Part shown: positions 44,741 to 53,591 of the stretch, in pieces
Layout of the letters: every line of letters begins with the position of its first letter
Numbering within the stretch: the stretch's first letter is position 1
Origin: Hyphomicrobiales bacterium
GTDB taxonomy: Bacteria > Pseudomonadota > Alphaproteobacteria > Rhizobiales > Rhizobiaceae
Length of the DNA: 64,000 nucleotides
Assembly: GCA_900473185.1 (NCBI GenBank)
Contig: UCKU01000022.1
Span: 85,441-149,440 of the forward strand
Reading direction: 5' to 3'
The notes under the pieces: generated by a model
What the model was told of the DNA's origin: nothing
Database searches by the model: none
The model's input: only the letters and a program-made list of their open reading frames with translations
Program-made: the position numbers and the translations under genes

Positions 44741-45637
44741 TCACTGCCTGAGTTTCTGCTCTTCCACCTTCAGTGCGTCAGCAAGCCGCGCCTTGGCCGT
44801 TCCTGGCTTCAGCGGCTGCTGCTGGCTTTCGTGCGGCGCCCATCCCGACACATAGATCACTGAAAATGTCGCGCGGATGCGGCCGTCGGGGTCCGAATAG
44901 CGCTCGGCATAGATTTCAGCGGCGCGCAGGAAGAAGGCGCGCGTCAGTGGCTTGCGGCTGCGGGCAGCGAGCGGATTGGCCATGCCCATCGCTCTCAGGT
45001 CGCGCATCAGCGGAAAAATTGAATCATAGCGTACCGTATAATTCTCCGCGTCGATGACGGGCAGCGCAAAGCCTGCGCGCTGCAGCAGACCGCCCACATC
45101 GCGGACATCGGCGAAGGGGATGACGCGCGGGCTTGCACCGCCGGTCATCTCGATCTCGGTGGCGAGCAGCACCTCGCGCAGTTCCTGCAGCGTACCGGCG
45201 CCCGGAATGGCGGCCAGGAACAGGCCGTCCGCCTTCAATGCGCGGCGGATCTGAATGAAGACGCCGGGTGTGTCGTTGGTCAGGTGCAGGTTGAGCGGTG
45301 CAATTACCAGATTGGTCGATTGGGGTGCGAGCGGCACGTCTTCGAGCGGCGCGTCGAGAAAAGGTTCGCCCGGCACGACATAGTGGACGTCGCTTTCCAC
45401 GCGGGTGAGGCTGCCGACCTTGCCGGTCGCGATCGCCGCACGGGCGGCCGCGCCCGTGGTGCCGTGCAGTTCCACCGCATGTTCGAACCTGCGCTCCACG
45501 ACGGCCAGGCGGTCTGCCAGTTCCTCGGCGGCGATGTCGAGTAGGAAGCCCGCTTTGGGATCATTGTTTGCGAGCGCGCGCCTACGGTTTGCGGCGATCT
45601 GCGCCTTGTCGAAGATGATATCCATGGCGATGTCCAT
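44741..45637 (-). CDS. NDUFAF5-like SAM-dependent methyltransferase
   Basis: A 298-residue alphaproteobacterial homologue of mitochondrial NDUFAF5, which hydroxylates or modifies a complex I subunit. It begins MDIIFDKAQIAANRRRALA after a short extension; the motif-I region is degenerate (AVELHGTTGAAARA in place of a canonical GxGxG), as in this family. Later motifs PLNLHLTNDTPGVF and AAIPGAGTLQELRE are intact. Starts at 45637 (GGAGG upstream) or 45625. Divergent from comF at 65 bases. Role in complex I assembly is by homology only. Confidence 0.82.
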   Translation of the reverse strand: MDIAMDIIFDKAQIAANRRRALANNDPKAGFLLDIAAEELADRLAVVERRFEHAVELHGTTGAAARAAIATGKVGSLTRVESDVHYVVPGEPFLDAPLEDVPLAPQSTNLVIAPLNLHLTNDTPGVFIQIRRALKADGLFLAAIPGAGTLQELREVLLATEIEMTGGASPRVIPFADVRDVGGLLQRAGFALPVIDAENYTVRYDSIFPLMRDLRAMGMANPLAARSRKPLTRAFFLRAAEIYAERYSDPDGRIRATFSVIYVSGWAPHESQQQPLKPGTAKARLADALKVEEQKLRQ

Positions 45638-45702
45638 ATTCCTCCATCCGGCAGGCGGCAAGGCGATTTTCCTTTGGCGCGCGACGCGCTAGTCTGCCTG
45701 AT

Positions 45703-46479
45703 ATGGGGACGATCGAGATGAAAAGTGAGACGGGGCGGGTATGGGCGCAGCTTCTGCGACCCTTTTCGGTACTTGCCGATCTTGTCTATCCTCCGTCCTG
45801 TGCGGCTTGCGGTGTTTCGACAGGCGGCCATCGCGGGCTCTGTGCCAAATGCTGGTTCGAGGTCCGTTTCATCGAACGGCCCTATTGCGAGGTGCTCGGC
45901 CTTCCCTTTTCCCATGATCTCGGGGCCGGCATCCTGAGCGCCGAGGCGATCGCCAATCCGCCGCCGTTCGATCGGCTGCGTTCAGCAGCCACCCTTGATC
46001 ATGCCGTTCGCACTCTTGTACACGGCCTCAAATACCGGGATCGTACCGATCTCGCGCCGATGATGGCCGGCTGGATGCTGCGCGCGTCGGACGGCATGGT
46101 CGAACGCTGCGATGCCGTCATTCCGGTTCCGCTTCATCGCACCCGCATGGTCTCGCGCAAATTCAACCAGGCCGCGGAGCTCGCCCGACATTTGGCGGGG
46201 CTTGCAGGAAAACCGCTGTTGCCGGGAACGCTTCTGCGTGTGAAGCGTACCAGCCAGCAGGTTGGTCTTGGTGTACGCGCGCGCGAGGACAATGTCCGCG
46301 GCGCTTTTGCGGTCGCCGCGGGCAGGGAAAGCGATGTCTTCGGCAAACGCATCGTGCTTGTCGACGACGTCTTTACGACAGGAGCGACAGTTGGTGCGGC
46401 AGCGCGTACGCTGCGCAAGGCGGGGGCTGCCGATATAACGGTTTTGACCTTTGCAAGGGCTATTGCAGAAACTATATGA
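45703..46479 (+). CDS. comF: ComF family protein (phosphoribosyltransferase-like)
   Basis: A 258-residue protein with an N-terminal zinc finger (CAACGVSTGG and LCAKCW) and a C-terminal PRTase motif VLVDDVFTTGATVGAA. It is related to the ComF/GntX proteins of competence and DNA processing. In rhizobia its role is unclear. It heads the comF-grxC-nitrilase-DUF1178 run, in one direction with small gaps. The start may also be the ATG at 45718. Confidence 0.9.
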   Translation: MGTIEMKSETGRVWAQLLRPFSVLADLVYPPSCAACGVSTGGHRGLCAKCWFEVRFIERPYCEVLGLPFSHDLGAGILSAEAIANPPPFDRLRSAATLDHAVRTLVHGLKYRDRTDLAPMMAGWMLRASDGMVERCDAVIPVPLHRTRMVSRKFNQAAELARHLAGLAGKPLLPGTLLRVKRTSQQVGLGVRAREDNVRGAFAVAAGRESDVFGKRIVLVDDVFTTGATVGAAARTLRKAGAADITVLTFARAIAETI

Positions 46480-46511
46480 CAGAAAGAAAACAGCACTGTC
46501 TGGAGACCTTC

Positions 46512-46769
46512 ATGGTACCCGTTGCCATCTATACGCGTCAATTCTGCGGCTATTGTGCACGCGCCAAATCTCTTCTTGAAGAGAAGGGCGTTGACTATGT
46601 CGAACATGACGCGACCTTCTCGCCCGAGCTTCGCCAGGAAATGCTTGGCAAGTCGAACGGCCGCACCACCTTTCCGCAGATTTTCATCGGCAGCACGCAT
46701 GTCGGCGGTTGCGACGATCTCTACGCGCTCGATCGGGCAGGCAAGCTCGATCCGCTGCTGGCAGCCTGA
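46512..46769 (+). CDS. grxC: Glutaredoxin 3
   Basis: An 85-residue dithiol glutaredoxin with active site CGYC (Cys12, Cys15), the glutathione-binding TTFPQIFIGSTHVGG and the C-terminal DLYALDRAG. ATG 46512 has GGAG six bases upstream. It reduces protein and glutathione disulfides in the cytosol. It is followed by the nitrilase gene by 9 bases. Confidence 0.92.
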   Translation: MVPVAIYTRQFCGYCARAKSLLEEKGVDYVEHDATFSPELRQEMLGKSNGRTTFPQIFIGSTHVGGCDDLYALDRAGKLDPLLAA

Positions 46770-46778
46770 GGAAGAGCG

Positions 46779-47636
46779 ATGAGCTTCACGGCCGCCGCCA
46801 TCCAGATGTGTTCCGGTGTCGATCCGGAGCGGAATGCCGCTTCGATGGCGCGCCTCGTCCGAGAGGCTGCTGCAAAGGGCGCAAATTACGTGCAGACGCC
46901 TGAAATGACCGGCATGTTGCAGCGTAACCGCGCTGCGGCAAAGGAAGTTCTGCGCGACGAGAGCAATGACATCATCGTCAAAACCGGCTCGGCGCTTGCG
47001 GTCGAACTCGGCATCTTCATGCATGTCGGCTCGACAGCGATTGCGCTCGATGACGGCAAGATGGCCAATCGCGGTTTCCTCTTCGGACCTGACGGCAAGA
47101 TCCTGAACCGTTACGACAAGATCCACATGTTCGATGTCGATCTCGACAATGGCGAGAGCTGGCGCGAAAGTGCAGCTTACAGGCCGGGTTCGGAAGCGCG
47201 CGTTCTGTCGTTGCCGTTCGCCGAGATGGGTTTCACCATCTGTTACGACGTGCGTTTCCCGCAGCTTTTCCGAGCGCAGGCTGTTGCCGGTGCCGAAGTG
47301 ATGACCGTTCCGGCCGCCTTCACGAAGCAGACAGGCGAGGCACATTGGGAAATCCTGCTGCGGGCGCGCGCCATTGAAAATGGTGTCTTCGTCATCGCCG
47401 CAGCGCAGGCCGGCATGCATGAAGACGGACGCGAGACATTCGGCCATTCTATGATCATCGATCCCTGGGGCAAGGTGCTGGCGTCAGCCGGTCTGACCGG
47501 CGAGGCGGTCATTTTGGCGGAGATCGATCCGGCGGCTGTGAAGGCCGCCCATGACAAGATTCCGAACCTTAAGAACGGTCGGGAGTTTTCCATCGAGAGG
47601 ATTGCGGGGGAAATTTCAGGAGGCGTAGCAGCGTGA
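46779..47636 (+). CDS. Carbon-nitrogen hydrolase (deaminated glutathione amidase-like)
   Basis: A 285-residue nitrilase-superfamily amidase. The Glu-Lys-Cys triad is seen in VQTPEMTG, RYDKIHMFD and TICYDVRFPQLF. The Nit1/NIT-like spacing matches enzymes that hydrolyse deaminated glutathione, and the neighbour is a glutaredoxin gene, which supports that role. The stop overlaps the next start by 4 bases. A substrate assay would be needed to confirm. Confidence 0.88.
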   Translation: MSFTAAAIQMCSGVDPERNAASMARLVREAAAKGANYVQTPEMTGMLQRNRAAAKEVLRDESNDIIVKTGSALAVELGIFMHVGSTAIALDDGKMANRGFLFGPDGKILNRYDKIHMFDVDLDNGESWRESAAYRPGSEARVLSLPFAEMGFTICYDVRFPQLFRAQAVAGAEVMTVPAAFTKQTGEAHWEILLRARAIENGVFVIAAAQAGMHEDGRETFGHSMIIDPWGKVLASAGLTGEAVILAEIDPAAVKAAHDKIPNLKNGREFSIERIAGEISGGVAA

Positions 47637-48061
47637 TCCGCTATTCCCTTATTTGTGAGAATGTCCACGAATTCGAAGGCTGGTTTTCTGAAGGCGCCGA
47701 TTTTGACCGGCAGGTCGCAAGCGGCTTTCTGACCTGCCCCGTCTGCAATTCCGCTTCCATCTCCAAGTCACTCATGGCTCCCTCCGTCTCGACCGCGCGC
47801 AAGAAGGAAGAGATGCAGACGGTCGCGATGGACACGGCCCGCCGCGAAGCCTTCCTGAAGCTCAAGGAAGCTGTCGCCGCGATCAAGGCGAATTCCGAGG
47901 ATGTCGGAACCCGATTTCCCGAGGAAGCTCGCAAGATCCACTACGGTGAGGCGGATGCCCGCGGTATCATCGGCCAGGCAACGCCCGACGAAGCTGAAGC
48001 GTTGGTGGAAGAAGGCATCGAGATCGCCGCCCTGCCGGTCTTGCCCGAAGACGTGAACTGA
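47633..48061 (+). CDS. DUF1178 family protein
   Basis: A 142-residue protein with an N-terminal zinc-like region (IRYSLICENVHEFEGWF and FLTCPVCNSASISKSLMAP) and an acidic helical C-terminus. DUF1178 is common in alpha- and betaproteobacteria, without known function. The start is GTG 47633, coupled to the nitrilase stop. Its stop lies 47 bases from the convergent ubiG stop. Confidence 0.85.
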   Translation: MIRYSLICENVHEFEGWFSEGADFDRQVASGFLTCPVCNSASISKSLMAPSVSTARKKEEMQTVAMDTARREAFLKLKEAVAAIKANSEDVGTRFPEEARKIHYGEADARGIIGQATPDEAEALVEEGIEIAALPVLPEDVN

Positions 48062-48108
48062 TATGCCGGCGGCTGGCCTTTTATGATTTGGGCCTGCGTG
48101 CGGTGTGA

Positions 48109-48855
48109 TCAGGCCGGCCGTTTTGCCAGCAGCATGTAATTCACATCCATGTCCTTCGACAGGTTCCACTGGTTTGCCAGCGGATTGAAGAAGACGCCCG
48201 TGCGGTCGACAATCTCGAGACCGCTTGCGGCAAGCGGCTTTTCCAGTTCTTCCGGGCGTACCAGCTTCTCATACTGATGTGTGCCGCGCGGCAGCCAGCG
48301 CAGGACGTTTTCGGCAGCGAAAATGGCAAGTGCGGCCGCCTTCATGGTGCGGTTGATCGTGGCGACGAACATCAGGCCGCCCGGCCGGACCATGCTGGCG
48401 CAGGTATTCATGAAAAGCTCGACATCGGCCACATGCTCCACCACTTCCATGTTGAGCACTATATCGAAGGTCTCGCCTGCCTCCGCGAGTTGCTCGGCGG
48501 TGACGGCGCGATAGTCGACCGCAACACCCGATGCCTTGGCGTGGGTGGAGGCGATGCCGATGTTCTTTTCCGAGGGATCGGCGCCGACAACTTCAGCGCC
48601 CATTCGGGCGACCGGCTCCGACAACAGGCCGCCGCCGCAGCCGATATCGAGCACGCGCAGGCCTTCAAGCGGCTTGGCAGTCTTCGGACTGCGCGAAAAA
48701 TTCTCTGCTGCCTTGTCGCGGATATAGGCCAGGCGAACAGGATTGAACTTGTGCAGCGGCTTGAACTTGCCCGTCGGGCTCCACCACTCGGCTGCCATGG
48801 CGGAAAAGCGATCGACTTCGCTCTGGTCGATGGTGGTCTTTGCCGCTTCGTTCAT
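48109..48855 (-). CDS. ubiG: Ubiquinone biosynthesis O-methyltransferase
   Basis: Makes both O-methylations in ubiquinone synthesis. The 248-residue protein has SAM motif I DIGCGGG (residues 70-76), the acidic VVGADPSEKNI, NMEVVEHV and MFVATINRTMKA. WWSPTGKFKPLHKFNPVRL at the N-terminus is typical of UbiG. Lies opposite to the DUF1178 unit. It stands alone in transcription. The ubiquinone it helps to make is the electron acceptor of ETF-quinone oxidoreductase. Confidence 0.93.
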   Translation of the reverse strand: MNEAAKTTIDQSEVDRFSAMAAEWWSPTGKFKPLHKFNPVRLAYIRDKAAENFSRSPKTAKPLEGLRVLDIGCGGGLLSEPVARMGAEVVGADPSEKNIGIASTHAKASGVAVDYRAVTAEQLAEAGETFDIVLNMEVVEHVADVELFMNTCASMVRPGGLMFVATINRTMKAAALAIFAAENVLRWLPRGTHQYEKLVRPEELEKPLAASGLEIVDRTGVFFNPLANQWNLSKDMDVNYMLLAKRPA

Positions 48856-48975
48856 CTGCCGCTCCTTAATGTCCTATCAGTGAAGTCGGACGATCGAGGC
48901 GATAAGTCAAGGGCGCTCAGGTCGCACCGAAGGCTTGGCAGGGACCGTAAAAAATAGAGCTCGTCTGAAGGCAGT

Positions 48976-48999
48976 AAAAACCCCGCGTCTTCGCGGGGT
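48976..48999 (-). terminator. BA14K gene terminator
   Basis: CCCCGCG (48981-48987) and CGCGGGG (48992-48998) form a 7-bp stem with a 4-base loop. On the minus strand it is followed by TTTTTA. It is 24 bases after the BA14K stop. Confidence 0.85.
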
Positions 49000-49022
49000 T
49001 TCGGATCCAAGGTGACGCCGGT

Positions 49023-49523
49023 TCAGCGGCACTGACGGCGCGGGCCGTAGGTGGGCTGGTATGTGTTATCGTATGCGCGGTACGAGCGATAACGGCTGTA
49101 GCAGTATTCGGCATGTGAACTGCCCGCACTCACGCGCGGCTGCGAGGCTATGATACCACCGATGATCGCGCCGGCGGCCAGACCACCGATAATGGCGCCA
49201 GTATTGTCATGGCGGCGATAATAGCGGTCGCGGTAGTAGCGGTCCCCATAATAGCGGTCGCCATAATAGCGGCGGTCCCTGTCCCATCCGCGATCATAGC
49301 TATAACGGTCCGAATAGCGGTAATTGCGGCCCCAACCCTGGTTATAACGAGGGCATTTCGTGAAGTTGTTGCAGCCGACCTGAAGAAGCTCGGCCTGGTC
49401 TCCGGCGGTTTGGGGTTGCGCTGCCGACTGAGTAGGGTTTGCCGTATAGGCCGGCCCTGCCCAGGCAGGCATTCCGGAGGATGCGGTCGCTATCGACAGT
49501 GCAATTATCGCTAATCTTCTCAT
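49023..49523 (-). CDS. BA14K family secreted protein
   Basis: A 166-residue exported protein: signal peptide RRLAIIALSIATASSGMPAWA, a polar region, a Tyr/Arg/Asp-rich segment built from DRYYGDRYYGDRYY-type units, a glycine-zipper helix (NTGAIIGGLAAGAIIGGIIA) and a C-terminal BA14K motif (HAEYCYSRYRSYRAYDN then TYGPRRQC). BA14K is a Brucella immunogen with lectin-like activity; the role in rhizobia is unknown. ATG 49523 is preferred over a GTG at 49532. A TTGAAC/TTTAAA promoter lies upstream. Confidence 0.85.
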   Translation of the reverse strand: MRRLAIIALSIATASSGMPAWAGPAYTANPTQSAAQPQTAGDQAELLQVGCNNFTKCPRYNQGWGRNYRYSDRYSYDRGWDRDRRYYGDRYYGDRYYRDRYYRRHDNTGAIIGGLAAGAIIGGIIASQPRVSAGSSHAEYCYSRYRSYRAYDNTYQPTYGPRRQCR

Positions 49524-49558
49524 TCTACTCACCAGCTTTCTTGACGTATCTATTGCTG

Positions 49559-49588
49559 TTTAAACGCATTTAGGACCACTAAGTTCAA
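49559..49588 (-). promoter_or_regulatory. Candidate BA14K promoter
   Basis: Minus strand TTGAAC (49588-49583) and TTTAAA (49564-49559), 18 bases apart, 35 bases before the start codon. Confidence 0.4.
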
Positions 49589-49930
49589 TCGCTTTCATGC
49601 TCCGGTTTGACGGGTACGGTGAAAGGGGTGTTTTGTAGCGGGCGGCGGGGACCTTTCTGGCGAACTCCTGCCGTCTCCACTTCACCCTTTTCCCGCCCTT
49701 GCCACCCCCTGTCAAACTCGCTAAGAGACGCGCCAACTTTCGTCCTTGGTTGGCGGGGCTTTAGAAGCGTTCCAGAAACCAGTATTTCCGGGCTCTTCGG
49801 CCATTTGACAGCTTGGGTTTTCTGATGTCCGGGAGGTCTGCGTCTCCCGGCGGTTTGTGAATGGCGCGTGGCGTGCCGGGAACGCAAATCCCGTTTTCCG
49901 GCAATCGCGCGCGGGTCGTGGTAGAGGCTT
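49589..49930. other. Long leader region upstream of lysC
   Basis: About 340 bases with no supported gene. It includes a TTGACA (49805-49810) with no clear -10 at the right distance, and a stem-loop CCGGGAG/CTCCCGG (49829-49835 and 49844-49850). No lysine riboswitch is recognised. Short open frames here lack a ribosome binding site. Confidence 0.5.
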
Positions 49931-51205
49931 ATGGCACGCATCGTTATGAAATTCGGCGGAACCTCCGTCGCTGATCTGGATCGCATCAAGAACGTTGCCC
50001 GCCATGTGAAACGTGAAGTCGATGCCGGTCATGAGGTGGCGGTCGTCGTTTCCGCCATGTCCGGCAAGACCAACGAGTTGGTCGGTTGGGTTCAGAATAC
50101 GCCGAAGGTGATCGGCGCCAACTCGCCCTTCTACGATGCGCGCGAATACGACACCATTGTCGCTTCCGGCGAGCAGGTCACGTCAGGCCTTCTAGCAATT
50201 GCGCTGCAGAGCATGGGCATCAACGCCCGTTCCTGGCAGGGCTGGCAGATCCCGATCCGCACCGACAACGCACATGGCGCGGCGCGCATCATGGAAATCG
50301 ACGGGGCCGATATTATCAAGCGCATGGGCGAGGGTCAGGTTGCCGTCGTCTCCGGCTTCCAGGGACTCGGTCCTGATAACCGTATCTCGACGCTCGGACG
50401 CGGCGGATCGGACACGTCGGCAGTGGCGATTGCGGCCGCCGTGAAGGCCGATCGTTGCGACATCTATACCGATGTCGACGGCGTCTACACGACCGACCCG
50501 CGCATCGAGCCCAAGGCACGGCGTCTGAAGAAGATTGCTTTCGAAGAAATGCTGGAAATGGCGTCGCTCGGCGCCAAGGTTCTTCAGGTTCGCTCGGTAG
50601 AGCTTGCCATGGTGCATAAGGTACGCACCTTCGTGCGTTCGTCTTTCGAGGATCCCGATGCTCCGGGCATGGGCGACCTCTTGAACCCGCCCGGAACGCT
50701 GATTTGTGACGAGGATGAAATCGTGGAACAGGAAGTAGTCACCGGCATCGCCTATGCCAAGGATGAGGCTCAGATCTCGCTTCGCCGTCTTGCCGACCGA
50801 CCGGGCGTTTCCGCCGCGATCTTCGGGCCGCTTGCCGAAAGCCACATCAACGTCGACATGATTGTCCAGAACATTTCCGAAGACGGTTCGAAGACCGATA
50901 TGACCTTCACCGTGCCCTCGGGTGATGTGGAGAAGGCCATCAAGGTTCTCTCCGACAACAAGGACAAGATCGGCTACGACGTCGCGCAGAGCGAATCGGG
51001 TCTGGTGAAGGTCTCGGTCATCGGCATCGGCATGCGCAGTCATGCGGGCGTTGCAGCGACTGCCTTCCGGGCACTTGCCGAAAAAGGCATCAACATCAAG
51101 GCAATTACAACCTCAGAGATCAAGATTTCGATCCTGATCGACGGTCCCTATGCAGAACTCGCTGTCAGAACTTTGCATTCCTGCTACGGTCTGGATAAGA
51201 ATTGA
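49931..51205 (+). CDS. lysC: Aspartate kinase
   Basis: First step of the aspartate family: phosphorylates aspartate for lysine, threonine and methionine. The 424-residue protein has the kinase motif KFGGTSVAD (residues 7-15), GRGGSDTSAVAIAA and TDVDGVYTTDPR, and two C-terminal ACT domains (from about residue 265, with FGPLAESHINVDMIVQN and IGIGMRSHAGVAATAFRALAE) that bind feedback inhibitors. Length is usual. It is followed by ptsP 90 bases downstream. Confidence 0.96.
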   Translation: MARIVMKFGGTSVADLDRIKNVARHVKREVDAGHEVAVVVSAMSGKTNELVGWVQNTPKVIGANSPFYDAREYDTIVASGEQVTSGLLAIALQSMGINARSWQGWQIPIRTDNAHGAARIMEIDGADIIKRMGEGQVAVVSGFQGLGPDNRISTLGRGGSDTSAVAIAAAVKADRCDIYTDVDGVYTTDPRIEPKARRLKKIAFEEMLEMASLGAKVLQVRSVELAMVHKVRTFVRSSFEDPDAPGMGDLLNPPGTLICDEDEIVEQEVVTGIAYAKDEAQISLRRLADRPGVSAAIFGPLAESHINVDMIVQNISEDGSKTDMTFTVPSGDVEKAIKVLSDNKDKIGYDVAQSESGLVKVSVIGIGMRSHAGVAATAFRALAEKGINIKAITTSEIKISILIDGPYAELAVRTLHSCYGLDKN

Positions 51206-51240
51206 TTCCCAGCGGGCGGCCTGCCCCTTCAGGTTGAAGA

Positions 51241-51263
51241 TGCGGCCGGTTCTTCTGGCCGCA
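51241..51263 (+). terminator. Possible lysC terminator
   Basis: TGCGGCC (51241-51247) / GGCCGCA (51257-51263) with a 9-base loop, followed by CTAAGCGTTTGTTTC. A weak T tract. Located between lysC and ptsP. Confidence 0.4.
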
Positions 51264-51295
51264 CTAAGCGTTTGTTTCGGGGAGCTTGAGACGCA

Positions 51296-53563
51296 ATGAG
51301 AGACCTTTCCGGCGGTCCGCGCGTGCTGCTCAAGCGGCTGCGCGAATTGATGGCGGAGCCGCTGGAGCCGCAGGAGCGACTCGATCGGATCGTGCGCCAG
51401 ATCGCCAGCAACATGGTGGCGGAGGTTTGTTCCGTTTACGTGCTGCGCGCCGATGGCGTACTCGAGCTTTATGCTACCGAAGGTCTCAACAAGGAAGCCG
51501 TCCACCTCTCGCAGCTGAAGATGGGACAGGGCCTCGTCGGCACGATCGCCGCATCGGCCCAGCCGCTCAATCTTTCCGACGCGCAGTCGCATCCGGCCTT
51601 CCGCTACCTGCCGGAAACGGGCGAAGAGATCTACCATTCCTTCCTCGGCGTGCCGATCCTGCGTACGGGACGTTCGCTCGGCGTTCTCGTCGTGCAGAAC
51701 AAGGCGAGCCGCAATTATCGTGACGAGGAGCTGGAAGCGCTCGAAACGACGGCGATGGTTCTCGCTGAGATGATCGCGACCGGCGAACTGAAGAAGATCA
51801 CCAAGCCGGGCCTGGAACTCGATCTTACCCGCTCGGTCACGGTCGATGGCGATACCTATAATGACGGGATCGGCCTTGGTTACGTCGTGCTCCACGAGCC
51901 GCGCATCGTGGTCACCAATCTGCTCAACGACGATGCGGAGAAGGAAATCCGGCGGCTGGCGGATGCCATGGGCTCGCTCCGGATCTCCATTGACGACATG
52001 CTGTCGCGTCGCGATGTTTCCATGGAGGGTGAGCACCGCGAGGTGCTCGAAACCTATCGCATGTTTGCCCACGACCAGGGCTGGGTGCGCAAGCTGGAAG
52101 AGGCGATCCGCAACGGCCTGACGGCGGAAGCGGCTGTCGAGAAGGTGCAGAGCGACACCAAGGCGCGCATGATGCGCTTGACCGATCCGTATCTGCGCGA
52201 GCGCATGCACGATTTCGAGGATCTGGCCAATCGGCTGCTGCGTGTCCTGACCGGTTATACGGGCCGCACGACGGCCGAGGGTTTCCCGACTGACGCAATC
52301 ATTCTGGCGCGGGCCATGGGTGCGGCGGAACTTCTCGATTATCCGCGCGCCAATGTGCGTGGGCTGGTGCTGGAAGAAGGCGCGGTGACGAGCCATGTGG
52401 TGATTGTTGCACGCGCCATGGGCATTCCGGTTATCGGCCAGGCGGCGGGTGTCGTGGCGCTTGCCGAAAATGGTGACGCCGTCATTATCGATGGCGACGA
52501 AGGGCATGTGCATATCCGGCCAATGCCGGAGCATCAGCGCTCCTATGAAGAAAAGGTCCGCTTCCGCGCCAGGCGGCAGGAGCAGTTCCGGGCGCTGCGC
52601 TCCGTCGAGCCGGTCACCCGGGACGGCCAGCGCATCCAGCTTCTGATGAATGCCGGCTTGCTGGTCGATCTGCCGCAGCTGGCGGAATCTGGTGCCGAGG
52701 GTATCGGCCTATTCCGCACCGAGCTGCAATTCATGATCGCCTCGACCATGCCGAAGGCGGAAGAGCAGGAAATGTTCTACCGCAATGTGCTGAAGCAGGC
52801 AGGCGGCCGTGTCGTAACCTTCCGTACGCTCGATATCGGCGGCGACAAGGTTGTTCCCTATTTCCGCGGCCACGAGGAAGAGAACCCGGCGCTCGGCTGG
52901 CGGGCAATCCGTCTCTCGCTCGATCGGCCGGGATTGTTGCGCACGCAGTTGCGCGCCATGCTGAAGGCTGCGGCGGGCACCGAGCTGAAGCTGATGGTGC
53001 CGATGGTGACCGAGGTTTCCGAACTCAGACAGGTGCGCGAACTCCTGCAAAAGGAAGTGCAGCATCTTTCGCGTTTCGGCCACGGTCTGCCGCGCAAACT
53101 GCAGTTTGGTGCGATGCTGGAAGTGCCGGCTCTGCTATGGCAGCTCGATGAACTGATGGATGCGGTCGATTTCGTTTCGGTGGGTTCCAACGATCTGTTC
53201 CAGTTCGCGATGGCTGTTGATCGCGGCAATGCACGGGTTTCCGAGCGCTTCGATCCGCTGGAGCGGCCGTTCCTGCGTCTCCTGCGCGATATCGTGCGCG
53301 GTGCGGATCGCAACAAGACGCCGGTGACGCTCTGCGGCGAACTGGCAGGCAAGCCGATTTCGGCCATGGCGTTGCTCGGCGTCGGGTTCCGCTCCATCTC
53401 CATGTCGCCGGCTTCGATCGGACCGGTCAAGGCGATGTTGCTCGGTCTCGATGCCGAGGCTCTGACGAAGGCTGTCAATGAGGCGCTGGACGACCGGAAT
53501 GCGACCGTGCCGATGCGCGAGGTGCTTGCCCGCTTCGCCGAGAGCCACAATATTCCCCTTTAG
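51296..53563 (+). CDS. ptsP: Phosphoenolpyruvate-protein phosphotransferase of the nitrogen PTS (EI-Ntr)
   Basis: First phosphocarrier of PTS-Ntr, which controls nitrogen and potassium responses through NPr and EIIA-Ntr. The 755-residue protein has an N-terminal GAF domain (residues about 15-150; the EI-Ntr signature), then an EI N-domain with the phospho-histidine in AVTSHVVIVARAMG (His367) and the PEP-binding TIM barrel with GIGLFRTELQF and GSNDLFQFAMAVDR. Downstream of lysC, in the arrangement seen in many alphaproteobacteria. Confidence 0.94.
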   Translation: MRDLSGGPRVLLKRLRELMAEPLEPQERLDRIVRQIASNMVAEVCSVYVLRADGVLELYATEGLNKEAVHLSQLKMGQGLVGTIAASAQPLNLSDAQSHPAFRYLPETGEEIYHSFLGVPILRTGRSLGVLVVQNKASRNYRDEELEALETTAMVLAEMIATGELKKITKPGLELDLTRSVTVDGDTYNDGIGLGYVVLHEPRIVVTNLLNDDAEKEIRRLADAMGSLRISIDDMLSRRDVSMEGEHREVLETYRMFAHDQGWVRKLEEAIRNGLTAEAAVEKVQSDTKARMMRLTDPYLRERMHDFEDLANRLLRVLTGYTGRTTAEGFPTDAIILARAMGAAELLDYPRANVRGLVLEEGAVTSHVVIVARAMGIPVIGQAAGVVALAENGDAVIIDGDEGHVHIRPMPEHQRSYEEKVRFRARRQEQFRALRSVEPVTRDGQRIQLLMNAGLLVDLPQLAESGAEGIGLFRTELQFMIASTMPKAEEQEMFYRNVLKQAGGRVVTFRTLDIGGDKVVPYFRGHEEENPALGWRAIRLSLDRPGLLRTQLRAMLKAAAGTELKLMVPMVTEVSELRQVRELLQKEVQHLSRFGHGLPRKLQFGAMLEVPALLWQLDELMDAVDFVSVGSNDLFQFAMAVDRGNARVSERFDPLERPFLRLLRDIVRGADRNKTPVTLCGELAGKPISAMALLGVGFRSISMSPASIGPVKAMLLGLDAEALTKAVNEALDDRNATVPMREVLARFAESHNIPL

Positions 53564-53591
53564 ACATATATAAGAAGAATTGGAGTAAGGG

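Noticed and set aside
49585..49989. A 134-residue minus-strand frame upstream of lysC
   Set aside because: Overlaps the lysC start and the likely BA14K promoter; no ribosome binding site, no recognisable family.
51113..52534. A 473-residue frame antisense to ptsP
   Set aside because: Shadow of the GAF and EI domains; no start signal.
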